Translations under genes and position numbers: made by a program | Assembly: GCA_945861685.1 (NCBI GenBank) | Contig: CAMAVO010000008.1 | Coordinates: forward strand, 1 to 36,902 | Length of the DNA stretch: 36,902 nt | Reading direction: 5' to 3' | Origin: Chitinophaga pinensis | GTDB taxonomy: Bacteria; Bacteroidota; Bacteroidia; SXHM01 | Notes under the pieces: model-generated | The model's input: the letters and a program-made list of their open reading frames with translations, nothing else | Database searches by the model: none | What the model was told of the DNA's origin: nothing | In this document: in pieces, positions 17,177-25,191 of the stretch | Layout of the letters: the number at the start of each line of letters is the position of its first letter | Numbering within the stretch: the stretch's first letter is position 1

Positions 17177-17189
17177 GTTCCGCAGGAAC
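17177..17189. repeat. Short inverted repeat upstream of the SMC operon
   Basis: GTTCC-GCA-GGAAC is a perfect 5-bp stem with a 3-base loop in the gap between the divergent epimerase and SMC genes. Confidence 0.5.
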
Positions 17190-17214
17190 GGAAAAACAAA
17201 TTATCCCAAAAATG

Positions 17215-17234
17215 TTATCAACATTGGTTGATAA
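17215..17234. promoter_or_regulatory. Perfect 8-bp inverted repeat, possible operator of the SMC operon
   Basis: TTATCAAC-ATTG-GTTGATAA lies a few bases upstream of the candidate -33 TTG. A dimeric regulator could bind it. No regulator gene is adjacent. Confidence 0.4.
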
Positions 17235-17240
17235 ACATAA

Positions 17241-17271
17241 TTGCAAGTTAACCTCAAAAATCATTTTTTTG
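17241..17271 (+). promoter_or_regulatory. Putative promoter of the MksB-like gene
   Basis: TTG at 17241-17243 and TTTTTTTG at 17264-17271 are separated by 20 bases; the -7 box lacks the A of TAnnTTTG. The leader to the ATG at 17293 is about 20 bases. Confidence 0.4.
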
Positions 17272-17292
17272 CATCTTATACACAGACGTACC

Positions 17293-20022
17293 ATGCTAAA
17301 CAGAATCATAGTTATAAACTCAGAATTGTATGCCAAGGCAGCAATTCAAATAGGTCAGAACCACAGCATTCAGATGACTGCCGAAAACAACGTGGGTAAA
17401 AGCTCGTTCCTGAACACGCTCAATTTTCTTTATATCACCGATAAAGACCAGATGCGTTTTGAGGATAACCGAAAGTTAGCGGACTCCATGAAACACTATT
17501 TTGACGGAACAAGTCTGCACAGTTTCATCATTTTTGAAATCTTTAAAACCGAATATTATTGCATACTGGCAAAGGCAACTCCTGAAAACACAATTGAGTA
17601 TTACCGTTTGCCCGGAGCATTTAAAGAAGAAAACTTTATTCAGAAATCGGCTGACTCGTCCAAGGTAAAACGTTGGGACAAAATACTGGAAGAGCTTACC
17701 AAAGAAAATCCGCTTGACCCGCCTGTGTTGCTGAAAGGAGAAGACCTTTATAACACGGTTTACAATTCAGACCGCACAAAAAATCCTGTTGTTTGGATTA
17801 AGCGCGAAGTTAAACGCAAAGGCCGTTCGTTCTCCAACAGCTTTACTGAGATTTATCGCCACCTCATTAAAACCAGTGATATCAGTGAGAAATCATTTAA
17901 AAATGCTTTGCTGATTGCGGATAACAAACAAGACCTTTCACTGAATGTTTTTACAAGTTCCAGCTTTGAGAAAATTAATGAGTTCGAGAAAAAGAAACAT
18001 CACCTCGATAATCTTTCGGCAGTAAAACAGGATTTTGAAAAGCTGAAATTGCTGAATGATAAATTTTCAACTGAAGAAAATATACTGGCGAAGTTGAAAC
18101 ACACCTTTGTGTTGCATTTCAACGCCATTGAAAAAGAATTGTGGGAAAAGACAGGTTCTGAAAGTCAGCTTTCACTTTCTATTCGTGAACTGGAAAATAA
18201 AATTGAATATACGCTGAAACATCAGCGCGACCATTTGATTACCGAAAAAGCAAATCTGAATAACCAGATTTCAAACGCCACCAATGCCATTGAAGAAATA
18301 AATAAGCAGTTGGCCGAAGTAGCAGACTTTGAGCCTACGGAAGACAACCTGATGTTCCAGGGCATTATGGCGAAGTACGAAGAAGAAAACCGTCAGCGCA
18401 TAAATATTGAAGCGCAAATAATGCAACTCGACCGTAGTAAATTTACATTGCAGGAAGTGGAGGGTGCCATCAAAAAACTGAATGACGAAATTGAACAACT
18501 GCAAAAAAATATCAAGGATTTTGATAACCTGCTTTATCAGAACATCTCCTCAAAGCCTGATGTAATTAGCAAAGTTTATACTTACCTGAGCAGTGATGTT
18601 GCTTTTCTGAGTAAGTCACACATCAAGAAAAAAATTACCAAAGCAGATTTACCGCTTTCATTCTTTGACGGAAAAATTGATGTGAAGGGAATTGAACTGA
18701 AACATCCTCCAACCGTTAAACAATTGCAGGATGAAGTAAAAACAAAGAAGAAAGAACTTGCTGAAAAAAGCATTCAGTTAGAGGCTATAAAAAACCGCAG
18801 CACGCTTCAGCAACAGGTTGAAAAACTGGCGCAGTCAATTGGAGATACAGCTAAGCTGATTAAGAAGATCAACGATAAACCTTCTTTGGTTGCTGCTAAA
18901 AAAGAAAACGAAGCGTTGGTGAACAGCAAACTGAGAAAAACATTGAGTGATATTCAGCGGAAGATTGATGCAAAGGATGCGGAGATAACAAAAGAGAAAG
19001 ATACATTGGCTGCACGTAAACTTGAACTGAACAGGCTTCACGCCAATCTTTCAAAATACCGCGAACAATACGAACACATTGTTGCAAAAACGGATATTCT
19101 GCAAACGGACGAAACCGTAAACGAACCGTTTGACAAAATTTACGACCGCTTCTATCGTGTGTACGACAGTTTCAGGGCAACGCGTGAGCAACGCAAAGAG
19201 TTGAAAGATGCAATCAATAAAAAATTAGACAAAGACATTCAGGATATCAGAGAATTCGTTACGGAGGTGGAAGAAGAGATCAGCAACATTCCGCAGATGG
19301 ATAAGGTTATCAGTAATTTGCTGGATACACTTTCTTACGAGATTGGGAACCCTACACATTCTTTCCTCACGCAGTTCAACGATTTCAAAACGTTTATTTA
19401 TAAAAGCTACAACGCCAAACTTGCTGAATACCCTGTATCGAATATTCAGAGTGTGCGTGTGAAAATTGTAGAGAACGAAGAAATGATTCAAGACCTTGAA
19501 AAAATCTCCCGTTTGAAATTTACGGGAGGAATTGATTTTGACAACGGTTACAGCGAAAGCAAAGCAGCTTTGGAAAAACAATTAACCGACAGCAAAGGCA
19601 AGCCTGTTGACATCACCGATTTGTTTACCATTAAAGTGGAGATCACCAAAATTACGGGCGAAAGCGAAGAGATTGATTTGTCTAAACAGGTGCAATCGCG
19701 CGGAACTAACATTGTTCTGAAATTGTATCTCTTCCTGAACATTCTGAAAGATTTAGTTCACAGTGATCCTGAAAACAAAATTGTGATTTATGTAGATGAG
19801 CTGGATGCAATCGGACAAAAGAACGTGAAGCAACTGGTGCGTTTTTGCATCGACCACAACTTTGTTCCGATCTTTGCTGCACCACGTAAAGTAGAAGGCA
19901 TTCAGAAGTATTATCTGGTGAAAGAGCCGCTGGCACAGGCAAAAGATAAAGGAGCCCGTAAACCTAAAATTACTTTTGGCGAGTTGCAATCATTCCCCGT
20001 TACTTACAGGAACGCGAACTAA
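17293..20022 (+). CDS. mksB: SMC-like coiled-coil ATPase, probable MksB/JetC condensin subunit
   Basis: A 909-residue protein built like a small SMC. The N-terminal ATPase half has a P-loop, AENNVGKS (residues 30-37), that fits [AG]xxxxGK[ST]. About 220-800 is mostly coiled coil (ELENKIEYTLKHQRDHLITEKANLNNQISNATNAIEEINKQLAE and similar) broken by a short globular piece near 430-500 that could be a hinge. The C-terminal half has QSRGTNIVLKLYLFLNIL, a candidate signature motif, and Walker B KIVIYVDELDAIGQKN (about 828-840). Size and the two following genes suggest the MksB/MukB/JetC branch rather than canonical Smc or RecN. The ATG at 17293 is preferred over 17212 because it begins just before the first conserved strand and follows the promoter. 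The next gene starts 4 bases after the stop. Confidence 0.72.
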   Translation: MLNRIIVINSELYAKAAIQIGQNHSIQMTAENNVGKSSFLNTLNFLYITDKDQMRFEDNRKLADSMKHYFDGTSLHSFIIFEIFKTEYYCILAKATPENTIEYYRLPGAFKEENFIQKSADSSKVKRWDKILEELTKENPLDPPVLLKGEDLYNTVYNSDRTKNPVVWIKREVKRKGRSFSNSFTEIYRHLIKTSDISEKSFKNALLIADNKQDLSLNVFTSSSFEKINEFEKKKHHLDNLSAVKQDFEKLKLLNDKFSTEENILAKLKHTFVLHFNAIEKELWEKTGSESQLSLSIRELENKIEYTLKHQRDHLITEKANLNNQISNATNAIEEINKQLAEVADFEPTEDNLMFQGIMAKYEEENRQRINIEAQIMQLDRSKFTLQEVEGAIKKLNDEIEQLQKNIKDFDNLLYQNISSKPDVISKVYTYLSSDVAFLSKSHIKKKITKADLPLSFFDGKIDVKGIELKHPPTVKQLQDEVKTKKKELAEKSIQLEAIKNRSTLQQQVEKLAQSIGDTAKLIKKINDKPSLVAAKKENEALVNSKLRKTLSDIQRKIDAKDAEITKEKDTLAARKLELNRLHANLSKYREQYEHIVAKTDILQTDETVNEPFDKIYDRFYRVYDSFRATREQRKELKDAINKKLDKDIQDIREFVTEVEEEISNIPQMDKVISNLLDTLSYEIGNPTHSFLTQFNDFKTFIYKSYNAKLAEYPVSNIQSVRVKIVENEEMIQDLEKISRLKFTGGIDFDNGYSESKAALEKQLTDSKGKPVDITDLFTIKVEITKITGESEEIDLSKQVQSRGTNIVLKLYLFLNILKDLVHSDPENKIVIYVDELDAIGQKNVKQLVRFCIDHNFVPIFAAPRKVEGIQKYYLVKEPLAQAKDKGARKPKITFGELQSFPVTYRNAN

Positions 20023-20025
20023 ACC

Positions 20026-21258
20026 ATGAGCAACTTAAATCTATCCGGTAAAGAAATTCTGCGTTTTTTGAATACGCATTATGAGTTTGTGCACAGCGCA
20101 TTCGCTGCGGGCAAGCCGCATTTCATGATTGATGCAGACAAGTTCATGCGTCTGCTTCATGACTACAATGCAAAGAACGAAAGCAAGATTTCCCTTTACC
20201 GCCTTACCTCAGAAGTAAAATTCTGCCGACAACTTTCAACGGGCGAATACAAACTCAACCGGAACTACATTCCTTTTCTGGAATATCTGTTCAACGATTT
20301 TGTTTTGAATTTACCCGAAACATTAAAAAACAGGTATCAGGCAGTTTTCAATCATTTCACGGCATTGAAAACGGAGACAACCGGTTTTCGTGTTGTATTA
20401 CTTGCTCAGGAAATTATTAATGTAATTGAAGATTTCCTGAGTGATATTGAAGGACAAACGCAACGCCTGCTGCGCGATACCGAAGCATTGAAAGTTAATG
20501 TTGGAAATCATTCTGCCTTCTCCACACGCATACAACGTGCTAACTTCTGGATTGACGAATACATTATTCCGCTCAACGGAATTCTGGATAAAGAACGTGC
20601 TGATTCCATAGTGAATGTGATTATTCAATTACAGCAGTATTCCAATGAAAGGCGTTTGCTTTCGGATAACTACGAGTTGAAACTGGAGTTCGAAAAACTG
20701 TATGCCTGCGCGGTAAATGCAAAATCGGAATTAAATAAAACGCTGAGCAAACTTACCCGCGAATTATTACCGCTGCTGGAGCGTATCAAAAGTGATTCTA
20801 TTATTCTCAACGGTTTTTATCATTTCGTTGAAAATATTGATGATCCTAAAGCATACGTTGCTGCACTTCCGCACATCGTGCGCAGAACAAAATCAAGCGT
20901 TACCTCCAAGGCATTTGCTGCTGAAGCTGAATTTTATATTGACCAGTTCAGTTACCTCACGCCCGAAATTCTTTTCAATGAAAGTGATGAAGATATAGAA
21001 TGGCTGCCCGATGCCGCTTTCTTTAAAGAGCAATTGCTGAAAGACGATGGCGTGAAAGATTTTTACAAATGGTGCTTAACTTCGCTGGAAGAACAGACCG
21101 AAAATATTACACTATCTAAATTTTTTACGCTCTCTAACATGTTGCTGGACGAAGACCTGGTAATAGAATATAAAGACGAAAAGCGTTACGAAATAAAACT
21201 GGCCGATGCCACCTTATTAATGCCAAAAATTAAAGTTTATGCAAAGCTATCCAAGTGA
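20026..21258 (+). CDS. mksF: Probable MksF/JetA-like kleisin subunit
   Basis: A 410-residue helical protein without signal or membrane segments. The N-terminal 110 residues look like a winged-helix unit (GKEILRFLNTHYEFVHSAFAAGKPHFMIDADKFMRLLHDYNAK...LSTGEYKLNRNYIPFLEYLFNDFV). A long helical middle follows (VVLLAQEIINVIEDFLSDIEGQTQRLLRDTEALK, then KERADSIVNVIIQLQQYSNERRLLSDNYELKLEFEKLYACA). The C-terminal third is mixed and ends with strands (DLVIEYKDEKRYEIKLADATLLMPKIKVYAK). This order resembles MksF/JetA proteins, which bridge the SMC heads. The assignment leans on gene context as well as layout and I cannot run a profile search. Four bases after the SMC gene and overlapping the third gene by 20 bases. 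Confidence 0.62.
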   Translation: MSNLNLSGKEILRFLNTHYEFVHSAFAAGKPHFMIDADKFMRLLHDYNAKNESKISLYRLTSEVKFCRQLSTGEYKLNRNYIPFLEYLFNDFVLNLPETLKNRYQAVFNHFTALKTETTGFRVVLLAQEIINVIEDFLSDIEGQTQRLLRDTEALKVNVGNHSAFSTRIQRANFWIDEYIIPLNGILDKERADSIVNVIIQLQQYSNERRLLSDNYELKLEFEKLYACAVNAKSELNKTLSKLTRELLPLLERIKSDSIILNGFYHFVENIDDPKAYVAALPHIVRRTKSSVTSKAFAAEAEFYIDQFSYLTPEILFNESDEDIEWLPDAAFFKEQLLKDDGVKDFYKWCLTSLEEQTENITLSKFFTLSNMLLDEDLVIEYKDEKRYEIKLADATLLMPKIKVYAKLSK

Positions 21259-21757
21259 ACACCGTGAAATTGTAAGCGCTCTTGTTGACGGGCGTTTCGT
21301 TATCTATCCTAACCCCACCTTCGTTTCGCTGAAGCTGCAGGAAGAGGAATACCGCGAATTTTTTACCCAGAGTTACGGTTATGAGTTGGTTATTGATTCC
21401 GAAATTGCGTACCTTACTTCCACCGAAGGAATGGAGAAACGTACTCGCGACTTTGTTTTGTTTCTTGCTTTGCTTTGCCGCGAGTTGGACTACAGGGGAA
21501 AGAATTTCCGTGATGCCATTGAAGTGGGTGTTTTTGACATGGCCGAAACAGAACAGATGCTGAAACAATCATCTAAATGGGAAGTACTGGAAAAAACTTC
21601 TGTTGCCGACTTTAATGAGTTCATCAGTATCTGGCATCGTAAAAATGTATTGTTCCGTGCCGAAGGACAATTTAAATTTACCAAAGCGGTGAAGATATTC
21701 TTTGACTTTGCAGTGAATGTTGCCAATGCGAAGTTGAAGGAAGTAGAGGCAGCGTAG
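21239..21757 (+). CDS. mksE: Probable MksE/JetB-like KITE subunit
   Basis: A 172-residue protein with the expected size and pattern for MksE/JetB (tandem winged-helix KITE proteins): an opening helix and wing (EIVSALVDGRFVIYPNPTFVSLKLQEEEYREFFTQSYGYELVIDSEIAYL), then KRTRDFVLFLALLCRELDYRGKNFRDAIEVGVFDMAETEQML, then FNEFISIWHRKNVLFRAEGQFKFTKAVKIFFDFA. In the complex it would bind the kleisin MksF and help contact DNA. The ATG lies inside the end of the mksF-like gene, which suggests coupled translation and fixed stoichiometry. Confidence 0.65.
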   Translation: MQSYPSEHREIVSALVDGRFVIYPNPTFVSLKLQEEEYREFFTQSYGYELVIDSEIAYLTSTEGMEKRTRDFVLFLALLCRELDYRGKNFRDAIEVGVFDMAETEQMLKQSSKWEVLEKTSVADFNEFISIWHRKNVLFRAEGQFKFTKAVKIFFDFAVNVANAKLKEVEAA

Positions 21758-21807
21758 ATAAATTCTTCCTTTAGTCCTCTGTTTTCTTCTTTGAATCTTG
21801 TGTTTTA

Positions 21808-21826
21808 GGCATATAAACTATATGCC
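21808..21826. promoter_or_regulatory. Palindrome over the expected -33 region of mqnC
   Basis: GGCATATA-AAC-TATATGCC is a perfect 8-bp inverted repeat 9 bases upstream of the -7 box of mqnC. It could be an operator, or a weak terminator for the SMC operon ending at 21757. Its arms resemble the GGCATATATGCC palindromes of the 42-bp array. Confidence 0.4.
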
Positions 21827-21834
21827 ATAAATTC

Positions 21835-21842
21835 TATCTTTG
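21835..21842 (+). promoter_or_regulatory. -7 box (TATCTTTG) of mqnC
   Basis: An exact Bacteroidota -7 consensus, 14 bases before the ATG at 21857. No TTG at the standard -33 distance; the palindrome occupies that place. Confidence 0.55.
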
Positions 21843-21856
21843 CAAGCCCGTAGAAA

Positions 21857-22981
21857 ATGAATACAGAAACCTTATTAGACCGCGCCCTTAATTTTGAGTT
21901 CCTCACTATTGAAGAAGGCATGTTCCTTTTCCAACATGCAGCCCTGAGCGAACTTATGTTTGTTGCCAACGAATTGCGCAAAAAACAAAAACCCGATAAT
22001 AAAGTAACCTGGATAATAGACCGCAATGTAAACACCACCAATGTCTGCATTGCCAATTGCAAATTCTGCAATTTCTACCGTATTCCCGGTCACCCCGAAA
22101 GTTACATCACCACCATTGAACAATACAAACAGAAGATTGAAGAAACGTTTCGTTATGGTGGCGAGCAACTTTTATTACAAGGAGGTCATCATCCCGAACT
22201 GGGTTTGAAATTTTACACTGATTTATTTCGTCAGTTAAAAAGTCTTTATCCGAATTTAAAACTGCATTCACTTGGTCCGCCAGAGGTTGCGCACATAAGC
22301 AAGCTGGAAGGAATTTCGCACACCGAAACATTGAAAGCCCTGAAAGAATCAGGTTTGGATTCATTACCCGGTGCAGGCGCTGAAATTCTGAACGACCGTG
22401 TAAGGCGCATGATCTCGAAAGGAAAATGCGGAGGACAGGAATGGCTGAACGTGATGCGTGCAGCACATCAACTGAACATTACCACATCCGCAACCATGAT
22501 GTTCGGACATATAGAAACTTTGTATGAACGCTTTGAACATTTGGTTTGGCTGCGTCAGGTGCAGAGTGAAAAACCAAAAGATGCAAAAGGATTTCTTGCT
22601 TTTATTCCCTGGCCTTTTCAGGATGATGGTACGTTATTGAAACGTGTAAAAGGAATTTCAAATAATGTAAGTGCGGAAGAATACATACGTATGATTGCCA
22701 TGAGCCGCATTATGTTGCCGAATGTGATTAACATTCAGGCATCATGGCTAACGGTTGGAGAAAAAACTGCGCAGATTTGTCTGCACTCCGGAGCAAATGA
22801 TTTTGGTTCTATCATGATTGAAGAGAATGTTGTTTCGGTAGCAGGTGCACCGCATCGCTTTACTTCAGAAGGAATTCAGAACGCCATTCGTGAAGCAGGA
22901 TTTGAGCCGCAACTAAGAACGCAGCAATATGAATACCGTGAGTTACCTGAGGTAATGGAACAACAAGTAATAAACTATTAA
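21857..22981 (+). CDS. mqnC: Cyclic dehypoxanthinyl futalosine synthase (radical SAM)
   Basis: A 374-residue radical SAM enzyme of the futalosine pathway to menaquinone. It cyclises dehypoxanthine futalosine. The [4Fe-4S] cysteines are Cys64, Cys68 and Cys71 (CIANCKFC, CxxxCxxC), preceded by NVNTTNV as in MqnC/MqnE/CofH. Further family segments are QGGHHPELG, SATMMFGH, WPFQDDGT and GANDFGSIMIEENVVSVAGAPHRFT, the last fitting MqnC better than MqnE. No other mqn gene lies in the window. The polyprenyl synthase at 1289 may serve the same product. The ATG follows a consensus -7 box. Confidence 0.92.
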   Translation: MNTETLLDRALNFEFLTIEEGMFLFQHAALSELMFVANELRKKQKPDNKVTWIIDRNVNTTNVCIANCKFCNFYRIPGHPESYITTIEQYKQKIEETFRYGGEQLLLQGGHHPELGLKFYTDLFRQLKSLYPNLKLHSLGPPEVAHISKLEGISHTETLKALKESGLDSLPGAGAEILNDRVRRMISKGKCGGQEWLNVMRAAHQLNITTSATMMFGHIETLYERFEHLVWLRQVQSEKPKDAKGFLAFIPWPFQDDGTLLKRVKGISNNVSAEEYIRMIAMSRIMLPNVINIQASWLTVGEKTAQICLHSGANDFGSIMIEENVVSVAGAPHRFTSEGIQNAIREAGFEPQLRTQQYEYRELPEVMEQQVINY

Positions 22982-22988
22982 TATAAAG

Positions 22989-23016
22989 CTCTGCGCCTCC
23001 GCGTCTCTGCGGTTAA
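22989..23016. repeat. Familiar dispersed repeat just upstream of the beta-oxidation gene
   Basis: The stretch from CTCTGCGCCTCCGCG to CTCTGCGGTTAA matches a repeat wording I recall from intergenic regions of many environmental bacteria. It lies only 18 bases before the ATG at 23035, so it is part of the 5' leader or promoter of that gene. Confidence 0.5.
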
Positions 23017-23034
23017 AAACTAAACACCAACACC

Positions 23035-25182
23035 ATGATAAACTACACCCTACTCGAAGACAGCATTGCCCTCATCAGCTTTGACATGAAGAATTCAACG
23101 ATGAATGTGCTCAATCAGGAATCAATTGCTGCTTTTGACGAAGCCTTTGACAAAGCAGTAAAAGATGCTGCCGTGAAAGGCATCATCGTTACTTCCGATA
23201 AAAAAGAGTTTATCGCAGGAGCAGATTTAAAAATGATTGCTGCCGTGAAAACTCCTGAGCAAGTGATGGAGAAATCAGGCGTGCTTCATAAACTCTACCG
23301 CAAGATGGAAACCTCCGGAAAGCCTGTGGTTGCAGCAATCAACGGAACTGCATTAGGTGGTGGTTTTGAGCTTTGTCTGGCATCTCATTTCCGCATTGCG
23401 GTTAATGATGCAAAAATACAAATTGGCTTGCCAGAAGTATTATTAGGATTGCTTCCCGGTGCAGGAGGAACGCAGCGTTTACCCCGCATGATTGGTATTG
23501 AACAAGCGCTTCCGCTTTTACTGGAAGGAAAAAAACTGCGCCCTGAACAGGCACTGGAAAAAGGTCTGGTGAATAAACTAGTTGCTACAAAAGAAGAGTT
23601 AATTCCTGCTGCTGTTGAATGGATAAATACAGTTGGTAAAAAAGTTCAGCCGTGGGATGATAAAGGATTTAAAATTCCCGGTGGCGGTGTGCAAACACCA
23701 ACAGGAGTGCGTGTATTTATGGCAGGAAGCGCACTGCTGCAAAAGAAAACATTTGGCAATTATCCGGCTCCTACTGCCATTATGAATTCGGTTTACGAAG
23801 GTTTGCAACTGGATTTTGACAGAGCACTGAAAGTAGAGATGCGTTATTTTACACAATGCGCGATGTCACAGGTGGCGAAGAATATGATACGCACCTTGTT
23901 CTTCACCATGAATGCAGCCAACAGCGGTGCAGCACGACCAAAAGATGTTCCTGCAAATACACTTACTAAAGTGGGAGTATTAGGAGCGGGAATGATGGGT
24001 GCCGGTATTGCTTATGTTTCAGCAGTTGCTGGTCTAAATGTTGTTTTAAAAGACCGTTCTGTTGAAGATGCTGAAAAAGGAAAAGCATATTCGGTGAAAC
24101 TGTTGAATGAAAAAGTCAGCAAAGGTCATATGACCAAAGAAAAAGCAGATGAAATTCTGGCACGTATTGTTACTACCGCAGATCCGAAAGCAGTGGAAGG
24201 CAGCGAACTGATTATTGAAGCAGTTTTTGAAGACAGAGCGCTGAAAGCAAGTGTAACAAAAGAAACGGAAGCGGTGCTGGCACCGACTGCTGTGTATGCT
24301 TCCAATACTTCTACTTTGCCTATCACAGGTCTGGCAGAAGCATCGGTTCGTCCTGAAAACTTTATCGGTATCCACTTCTTTTCTCCGGTTGACAAAATGC
24401 AACTGGTTGAAATTATTCTCGGAAAAAATACTTCGGATTATGCAAATGCCATGGCAATTGATTATGTAAAACGAATTAAGAAAACGCCTATCGTGGTGAA
24501 TGACGGAAGAGCGTTTTATACCTCACGTATTTTCTCGACCTACATTGCAGAAGGTTTGAATATGTTGCAGGAAGGCATTGCTCCCGCATTAATCGAGAAC
24601 GCAGGGAAAGCAGCAGGCATGCCTGTTGGTCCGCTTGCCGTTGCAGATGAGGTTAGCATTGAGCTGATGTATAAAATCAATAAGCAAACAGAAAAAGATC
24701 TTGGAAGAGTGAACGAAGGAGCAGAAGCAAAAGTAGGTCGCCTCTTTATGGAAAAGCTGGAACGTCCCGGCAAAAAAGCAGGAAAAGGGTTTTATGAATA
24801 CCCGACAGATGGTAGCAAAAAGCGCCTCTGGTCAGGACTAGCAGAGCATTTTCCTTTGGCAAAAGAACAACCCGATGTTGAGCTTTTGAAAAAACGTTTG
24901 TTGCATTATCAGGCATTGAATGCCGTGAAATGTCTGGAAGAAAATGTATTGACCTCACCGCGTGATGGTGATATCGGTTCTATCCTCGGTTGGGGCTTTC
25001 CTCCATACACAGGCGGTATCTTCTCTTACATTGATATGATCGGTGTGCACCAGTTTGTGGAAGATTGTAGAACACTGGCAACCGCTTACGGTGCACGTTT
25101 TAATCCACCGGCATTGCTGGAAGAGATGGCAAAGACAGGAAAGAAATTTTACGAAGAGAAAACAGAAAAGGCAGTAGCTTAA
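23035..25182 (+). CDS. fadJ: Bifunctional enoyl-CoA hydratase / 3-hydroxyacyl-CoA dehydrogenase (FadJ/FadB type)
   Basis: A 715-residue multifunctional beta-oxidation protein. Residues 1-190 are the crotonase domain, with KEFIAGADLKMI and the oxyanion-hole region GTALGGGFELCLASHFRIA and glutamate region GLPEVLLGLLPGAGGTQRLPR. From about 312 the dehydrogenase domain begins with the NAD motif GVLGAGMMGAGIA, followed by ASNTSTLPI, the catalytic HFFSPVDKMQLVEII and the C-terminal domain (YTSRIFSTYIAEGLNMLQEG). It hydrates trans-2-enoyl-CoA and oxidises 3-hydroxyacyl-CoA. A thiolase partner gene is not beside it. tyrS starts 9 bases after its stop, so they are likely cotranscribed. Confidence 0.94.
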   Translation: MINYTLLEDSIALISFDMKNSTMNVLNQESIAAFDEAFDKAVKDAAVKGIIVTSDKKEFIAGADLKMIAAVKTPEQVMEKSGVLHKLYRKMETSGKPVVAAINGTALGGGFELCLASHFRIAVNDAKIQIGLPEVLLGLLPGAGGTQRLPRMIGIEQALPLLLEGKKLRPEQALEKGLVNKLVATKEELIPAAVEWINTVGKKVQPWDDKGFKIPGGGVQTPTGVRVFMAGSALLQKKTFGNYPAPTAIMNSVYEGLQLDFDRALKVEMRYFTQCAMSQVAKNMIRTLFFTMNAANSGAARPKDVPANTLTKVGVLGAGMMGAGIAYVSAVAGLNVVLKDRSVEDAEKGKAYSVKLLNEKVSKGHMTKEKADEILARIVTTADPKAVEGSELIIEAVFEDRALKASVTKETEAVLAPTAVYASNTSTLPITGLAEASVRPENFIGIHFFSPVDKMQLVEIILGKNTSDYANAMAIDYVKRIKKTPIVVNDGRAFYTSRIFSTYIAEGLNMLQEGIAPALIENAGKAAGMPVGPLAVADEVSIELMYKINKQTEKDLGRVNEGAEAKVGRLFMEKLERPGKKAGKGFYEYPTDGSKKRLWSGLAEHFPLAKEQPDVELLKKRLLHYQALNAVKCLEENVLTSPRDGDIGSILGWGFPPYTGGIFSYIDMIGVHQFVEDCRTLATAYGARFNPPALLEEMAKTGKKFYEEKTEKAVA

Positions 25183-25191
25183 GATATACGT

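Noticed and set aside
17212-17292. ATG at 17212 as start of the SMC-like gene
   Set aside because: The 27 extra residues are low in similarity to any domain start and would place the promoter and an inverted repeat inside the coding region.
17293-21757. Complete Wadjet defence locus
   Set aside because: No JetD-like topoisomerase/nuclease gene lies on either side (epimerase upstream, mqnC downstream), so only a condensin-type assignment is supported.
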